Of a stretch of DNA of 64,000 nucleotides, positions 59,285 through 64,000 are shown one piece after another. The notes beneath the pieces were generated by a model. It was not told the DNA's origin. It saw only the letters and a list, made by a program, of their open reading frames with translations, and searched no databases. The stretch's first letter is position 1, and every line of letters starts with the position of its first letter. The position numbers and the translations under genes were made by a program. The DNA comes from Punica granatum (taxonomy: Eukaryota > Streptophyta > Magnoliopsida > Myrtales > Lythraceae): positions 4,464,001 through 4,528,000 of the forward strand of contig NC_045132.1 of NCBI RefSeq assembly GCF_007655135.1, read 5' to 3'.

Positions 59285-59460
59285 AAGTCAGTTCAGTTCA
59301 ACTGGTTTAAGTGAGCTCCCACTAGGGTGGAGATTTAAGACCAAGGCGAGGTTTGCTCCTACATCCCCATACGGGCGCGGTAAGTAACCGCACTGCATGG
59401 ACCAGCTGTCCCAACGGAAATATTCGAACAGTTGGACCCGTCCGAAGCTCTCAAATTTAT
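59285..59460 (+). mobile_element. tRNA-derived SINE candidate
   Basis: An A-box-like GTTCAACTGG (59295-59304) and B-box-like GATTTAAGACC (59333-59343 region) are about 36 nt apart, as in pol III promoters of tRNA-derived SINEs. The downstream GC-richer body (GGGCGCGGTAAG, CAGCTGTCCCAACGG) ends in an A-rich stretch near 59470. It lies inside the decayed copia element. Confidence 0.45.
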
Positions 59461-59779
59461 AAAACAAAATTGCATTTTTGTCTCTGAACTATCGAATTTT
59501 ACGAAACAATCCCCGACTCCCTTTTCCCTATAAAAAGAGGGTCATTTACAAAATTAAAGGATTATTTTGCCATTCTCATGTGTTAAGACTCTGCCAAATT
59601 ACTGACTCAAAATCCCCAAATTAAGCCTAGGTTTCCGCTATTAGTAGAATAATTAAAAGCTTAAGCCCCAATTTCGAATTCAAGCTCGAAGATTTGAAAA
59701 CTTCTCGAAACAAAGGCAATATGAGGCTCCAAGCCTCTGTCCAGAACTAAAATCTAGCTCATTAGCTTGTATTTCGGGA

Positions 59780-60200
59780 TAGTTATTTAATTAGAGCATT
59801 TATGTGTAGATTAGACTAATAAGTTGGTAATTTGTATGATTTAGAGCCTAATTAGGATTAACAAGATAGTATCATGCTTAATTAGGATCAATCTCGACTA
59901 ATTAACTCTGATTATCTTCGAGAAAGACTAATTGCATGTTAATTGGACTTTATTTGGTGTTAATTGAGTCAATTTGTGTATAATTAGGTGTAATTAGTTG
60001 TAATTAGCATGCATATGTGCTAATTGGGTTCTCATCTAGTTAAATCGTGCCTAATTACTCACAATAACATTCTAGTCACGTGGTAATTTGGTCTAATTTG
60101 GGGTAAATTAAGTCTAATTAGGCTTAAATCGTGTGTAATCGGATTAATCACAAACTTGGCTATAAGTAATTAGGCTCGAATTAGCTTAATTAGGTAAAAG
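59780..60200. repeat. Degenerate TAATTAG-rich tract
   Basis: Motifs such as CTAATTAGG, GTAATTAG and TTAATTGG recur every 10-30 bp over about 400 bp with no fixed period. No coding content. Confidence 0.55.
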
Positions 60201-60428
60201 CATAATGAAATTGGACTTTGTAACCTTATGTATTTTTTTTAAAATAAGCTCAGAAGAGTTATTTTGATGATTTGTTGCTTGATTAGCCATAAATAAAAGA
60301 CTTATCTATATTACTGTGAAGAATGACAATGTGTAGGCAATAGTGCCTATTCAAGAAAGGAAATGAGTAAATTACGGGATTCTATTCCTAAACTGCCCAA
60401 ACATATATGGAAACATAATATACATAAA

Positions 60429-60945
60429 GAGGTACTCAGTTATTCGCAGTAACAAATTTTAACATATAGAAGTCTCTTGATTCCCGAACGTTTGTCTTCG
60501 ACTGCATATCATTTCTCATAGACTCAGGGGATGGGCTGGCCCTTTTCTGCTGGGCTCGAAGTTCATATTAATCGGAGTGGGCGGCTTCAAGATTGGGCTA
60601 ACTCGCAAAGCCTGGCCATTTTTCCCTGCTCATTTTCTCGATTCTTTTTATTCTCAAAATTTTATATAAATTTTTCTCGCATTTTTCATTTATGTCCTTT
60701 TAGTCATTCCGTTATTGCAATTTGATCACTCATTTGTTTTTATTTTTCTCTCTCATTTTTCATTTTTGTTCTGTGGAGTCTAGATAAATATTTTTATATA
60801 GCATTTCGTGTTTATATAAATATATAGAATAAATTAATATATGAGTGTATTAGTTGGTTATTATCATTCATGTTTTATTTGTCGCCTTCTATTATGAACT
60901 ATATAACTTATTTAACAAGGTAAACTCAGCCGTTGATTTACCTCT
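60429..60945. other. Intergenic DNA
   Basis: No gene or repeat boundary recognised. The first 200 bp is moderately GC-rich and the remainder AT-rich. Confidence 0.4.
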
Positions 60946-62275
60946 CAAATTAATGGAGTTTAACTCCATTACAACTCCATTACACTCCATTTTTCCTCAA
61001 ATTCGACAACATAATCATGATTATTTTGTCTTTTTTATATTTAATAATAAATTTTCACATATTTGTTTCCTAATAATTATTACAATCAATTTTTTAATAA
61101 TAAATTTCTCCACTCTACTGAAATATTTTATTAATTCAACAACATAATCATTAATTTTTTTATCTTTTTCTCATATTTAATAATAAATTATCATATATAT
61201 TTTATTCTCAGCATCATTACTATTGATGAGTAAAATGAGATAAATCTCATATCGGAAAAGAAAATGAAAATTCATGGGTTAATATATGGCTCGGGTACCA
61301 CCACTTATTAGCTTGAGCTTTTAAGTGAAAATGAGTCCAGACCAGTATAAACCCAATGGAAATTTTTACATGGTATCAAAGTGAGTTACGCTTCCGCGTG
61401 CTCGTGTGGGCTCACACCACGTCATATTCAGTTTCGAGGCAGCTAATAGTGCGCCTCATGTTAATCGGGCCCAAGAGTGGCCTGGTCCAATTCCGAGGTA
61501 GCTAAAGGTGCACCTCCAGTTAGGCCCGAGTGTGGAGCTCGAGGCTAGTTTGATATTTGTCCCCCCTTGCACGAGCACGGAAGAGGATGTCCGGCTCGTG
61601 GTTAATAATTAAGAGCGGGTGTTTAAGGGCATGTGGCACATGTTGGACCACGCGTTGCCACGTGAGGGCGGGTGTTGAGATACGTTATCCCACATTGAAA
61701 AATTGAGAAAGAAACCACAAGTTTATATAAGGCTTGGGTCTAACAACCTATCAGCTTAAGCTTTTGGATTGCAAATGAGCTCAAGTCTGTGTAAACTCAA
61801 GTGTAAATTTTAATATGGTATCAGAGCCTAGCTTAATTGTAAGCGTGCCTACGCACGTGTGCGCACTCATACTATGCCAGGCCCAGTATGTCGAGTGCAG
61901 CCAAAGTGCGCCTCGTGTTAGTCCCCCCTCGCCAGAGCACTGAAGAAAAGCCCGGCTCGAGGTCAATTGTTGAGAGCGGGTGTTTAAGGGCACGTGACAA
62001 TATGTAAGCAGAAATAGACCACACGTTGTACATGAGAGCAGGTATTGAGGAGTAAAATGAGATAAATCCCACATCGGAAAAGAAAAGGAAAATTCATAGG
62101 TTAATATATGACTCGGATACCACCACTTATCAGCTTGAACTTTTAAGTAGAAATGGGCCAGGCCCATATAAACCGAATGGAAATTTAATAATTACAATCC
62201 TACTTGAATATATACATTAATATTTAAAATGGTAATGGAGTTAAACCACATTCCATTACCAAACGCCACATTAAC
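60946..62275. mobile_element. MITE-like element interrupted by a TRIM array
   Basis: The left end contains AATGGAGTTTAACTCCATTAC. The right end contains GGTAATGGAGTTAAACCACA then CATTCCATTACCAAACGCCA, in inverted relation. The AT-rich interior has two related units with ACAACATAATCAT and TTTAATAATAAATT (61005-61060 and 61137-61190). It resembles the interior of the MITE at 6587-6869 in opposite orientation. The left terminus is eroded, so the start is approximate. Confidence 0.5.
61221..62190 (+). mobile_element. TRIM array with three LTRs and two interiors
   Basis: LTR a 61221-61370, LTR b 61673-61815 and LTR c 62043-62190 are direct repeats sharing GAGATAAATC, GGTTAATATATG (a and c) and ATCAGCTT or TTAGCTT followed by AGCTTTT. 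LTR a is followed by TGGTATCAAAGT and LTR b by TGGTATCAGAGC (61816-61827), both primer-site positions. The whole unit is flanked by the perfect repeat ATTAC (61216-61220 and 62191-62195), so it behaves as one insertion. Both interiors (about 300 and 230 bp) contain GAGCGGGTGTTTAAGGGCA and a CACGTG-like stretch. Confidence 0.82.
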
Positions 62276-64000
62276 TAAATCCTATGAATATTCTGTTCTA
62301 CTTTCGAGTTTATCCCAACATGAACTTATATGAAATGATGGTGCCACGTAAACCTAATTGCATATTTAACATCCTTATTGAAATCGTTCTTAGTCACTCC
62401 TAATTTTTTTACAACCTTAGTCTCAGTAACTGTTATTAATAATGTTTATTGTTAAACGTGTTTGTGGAGAAGTAAAAATTAGAGCAAGACCCTCCTTTTG
62501 TCTTTATGATAGTAGCGATCCAAATAGATATATTGAAATCTTTATATTTACAATATCATCTTTTATAACATGGACACTTATTCTAAGTTTTAAATTTTAT
62601 ACTATAATTTAAAGAAAAATTTTACTTTGTTACTGTCACCAAAAGGATAACTTTATTAATTATATATACATGCGAACGGGTTAAATCCCTATAGATGAAC
62701 ATCGATCAAATATCTTTAATTTCCTGGTCCTTCTTGTTCTCTTTTTTGTTCTCTATTTTTCATATTTTCAAATGGTTTCTTCACATATGTATCTATCTAG
62801 CCAATGGTGCTCCTTGAATTCGGTCATGGTGGCCATTAATCGTTCATAGAACACAACCAGAAATCACAATGCGCAACTTGGATGCGAGATATCTTAGCTG
62901 GCCAGTGTTACACGTGGATCTCTTAAACTCCTTAATTTTCACTTGCTTGATCCGATGACTGGACGAGTGCAAATTCCACAGAGAATTTCAGACTCAAATT
63001 TCAGACGGAAGAATTCGACTTATGTCGATTAATCATATTGTAAAATTTCATTTGATCTATATATTATTGAACATATCTCCAATCTAAAAAAGTAAATCAG
63101 TAGGTTGTGTTATCCAATCGCTTATAAATCCATGATTTTTTTAATTTCTCATGTGGGATAATTTCACTCAACATCCGTGTTAAAAGATTTACACGAGTTA
63201 TCCGAACCCACGTGTTCGCTCATGATACGGCCACTTGGAGTTCTCCATTTCAGATTAAGATGGGATATTAGTGCTAACTAATTAACTTTATGTGGTCAAG
63301 AACGCGACAAGTTTCAATTTGGGAGGTCATCTAAAGGTTGATCGTATCAGATTTGGTGATTCCCCCCTTGAGCCATTTGATCAACTAAAGCACTTATACA
63401 AATCCTGAAATTGAGAAAAGTGTATATATACATACTAATTACTTGGCAAGGTTTAGTAGCTGACACGCACCAATCCATATGATGGATTTCAAGGTTGACA
63501 TTGCTGCCTAAATTGCCATCTTTAGTTTAGATTGATCACGCGAAGCAAATCTACCATCACTTTCTAACCAAATGGACCAGCACAATCCCTATCCAGTTTG
63601 GACTAAGATCGATTAATTAATACATATACGTTATTTGATGATTTAGTTAGTCGGATCTCGCTTGATAATTCCCGATGTACATGCTTCTTTTTTCTCATAT
63701 TTTTGTTAGTAAATAATGTCAGGCATCAGTATCGTATCATCCAAGTAGGTTGAAATTCAAAGAAGATAATCTGCTCACTTTTAATGATTAGTTTGAAAAG
63801 TCAAACTGTTGTTTAGCTTCCCTTTTTTTCCTTCGTGGAGTTTAGGTACCGATTTAGTTTCAAAGACATGCATAAGTTTAGTTAGCAATGAAATGTGATC
63901 GTTGCACATGAAAATATATTACTCTACATTAAATGAGACTTAACACGAGCGGTTTTATATAGGACTTGGCCATGATATATACTAGAAAATGATTAGAGAT
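62276..64000. other. AT-rich intergenic DNA with a TRIM LTR relic
   Basis: No gene is recognised. At 63058-63173 the minus strand carries TGTTGAGTGAAATTATCCCA and, further on, GGATTTATAAGCGATTGG and TTGGAGATATGTTCAAT. These match the LTRs of the TRIM at 39813-40399. No primer site or partner LTR is evident, so it is a solo LTR or relic. Confidence 0.5.

Larger units (their letters stand above)
56642..60428 (-). mobile_element. Decayed copia element, minus strand, rearranged
   Basis: The left end carries a 3' LTR (56833 down to about 56642) starting TATTACGGGATAT, the same unusual start as the intact copia element at 10.2 kb. It is preceded by the purine tract TAAAGAGGAG. A partial second LTR lies at 60428-60295 and shares AAAGACTTATCTATATTA and GATTCTATTCCTAAACT. 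Between them, pol remnants occupy 56840-58780. The rest (58780-60290) is not copia sequence and includes a SINE-like repeat. Confidence 0.75.

Overview
This is nuclear DNA of a dicot plant. It is AT-rich and dominated by transposable elements, and its protein-coding content is spliced, with GT..AG introns. A Ty1/copia retrotransposon, miniature LTR elements (TRIMs), a CACTA transposon, MITEs, tRNA-derived SINEs, a LINE tail and Ty3/gypsy fragments carrying a Tat/Ogre-type primer site all fit a woody dicot. The gypsy-associated reading frame resembles ones I associate with Myrtales (pomegranate, eucalypt), but that is only a weak guess at the species.

The only host genes I can support are a tandem family of GDSL esterase/lipases (EXL type), all on the minus strand. 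Copy A (exons 2-5 at 16.8-18.4 kb, a candidate exon 1 at 25.6 kb) is a pseudogene with several independent lesions. Copy B (36.2-39.4 kb) and copy C (51.1-55.4 kb) each assemble into an intact five-exon reading frame of 366 and 369 codons. Their exon 2-5 lengths are identical (131, 228, 256 and 197 nt), and each keeps the secretion signal and the Ser, Asn, Asp and His catalytic residues. The array grew by duplication: a block of about 3.5 kb at 20.76-24.31 kb recurs at 43.91-46.93 kb.

Layout. 1-1 kb: AT-rich, no gene. 1.0-3.5 kb: CACTA element with a broken transposase and a nested MITE. 3.6-7.1 kb: two successive tandem duplications, the second carrying a MITE in one copy only. 8.8-9.7 kb: a TRIM. 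10.09-10.19 kb: a foldback. 10.23-15.30 kb: a complete copia element with identical 241-bp LTRs and a 5-bp target duplication, but with one in-frame stop and one frameshift. 16.8-25.9 kb: GDSL pseudogene A with SINEs and the duplicated block in its long gap. 27-34.5 kb: GC-richer minus-strand gypsy remnant with a 3.7-kb LTR. 35.4-35.9 kb: LINE 3' end. 36.2-39.4 kb: GDSL B. 39.8-40.4 kb: a TRIM with a perfect target duplication. 42.2-43.9 kb: possible Helitrons. 43.9-46.9 kb: second copy of the block. 46.9-49.8 kb: plus-strand gypsy fragment. 51.1-55.4 kb: GDSL C. 56.6-60.4 kb: decayed copia element. 60.9-62.3 kb: a MITE-like sequence split by a TRIM array with three LTRs. 62.3-64 kb: AT-rich, with one more TRIM LTR relic.

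The two intact GDSL genes probably encode secreted lipid or ester hydrolases. The rest of the window records how transposons and local duplications shaped the cluster. I found no tRNA, rRNA or CRISPR feature.
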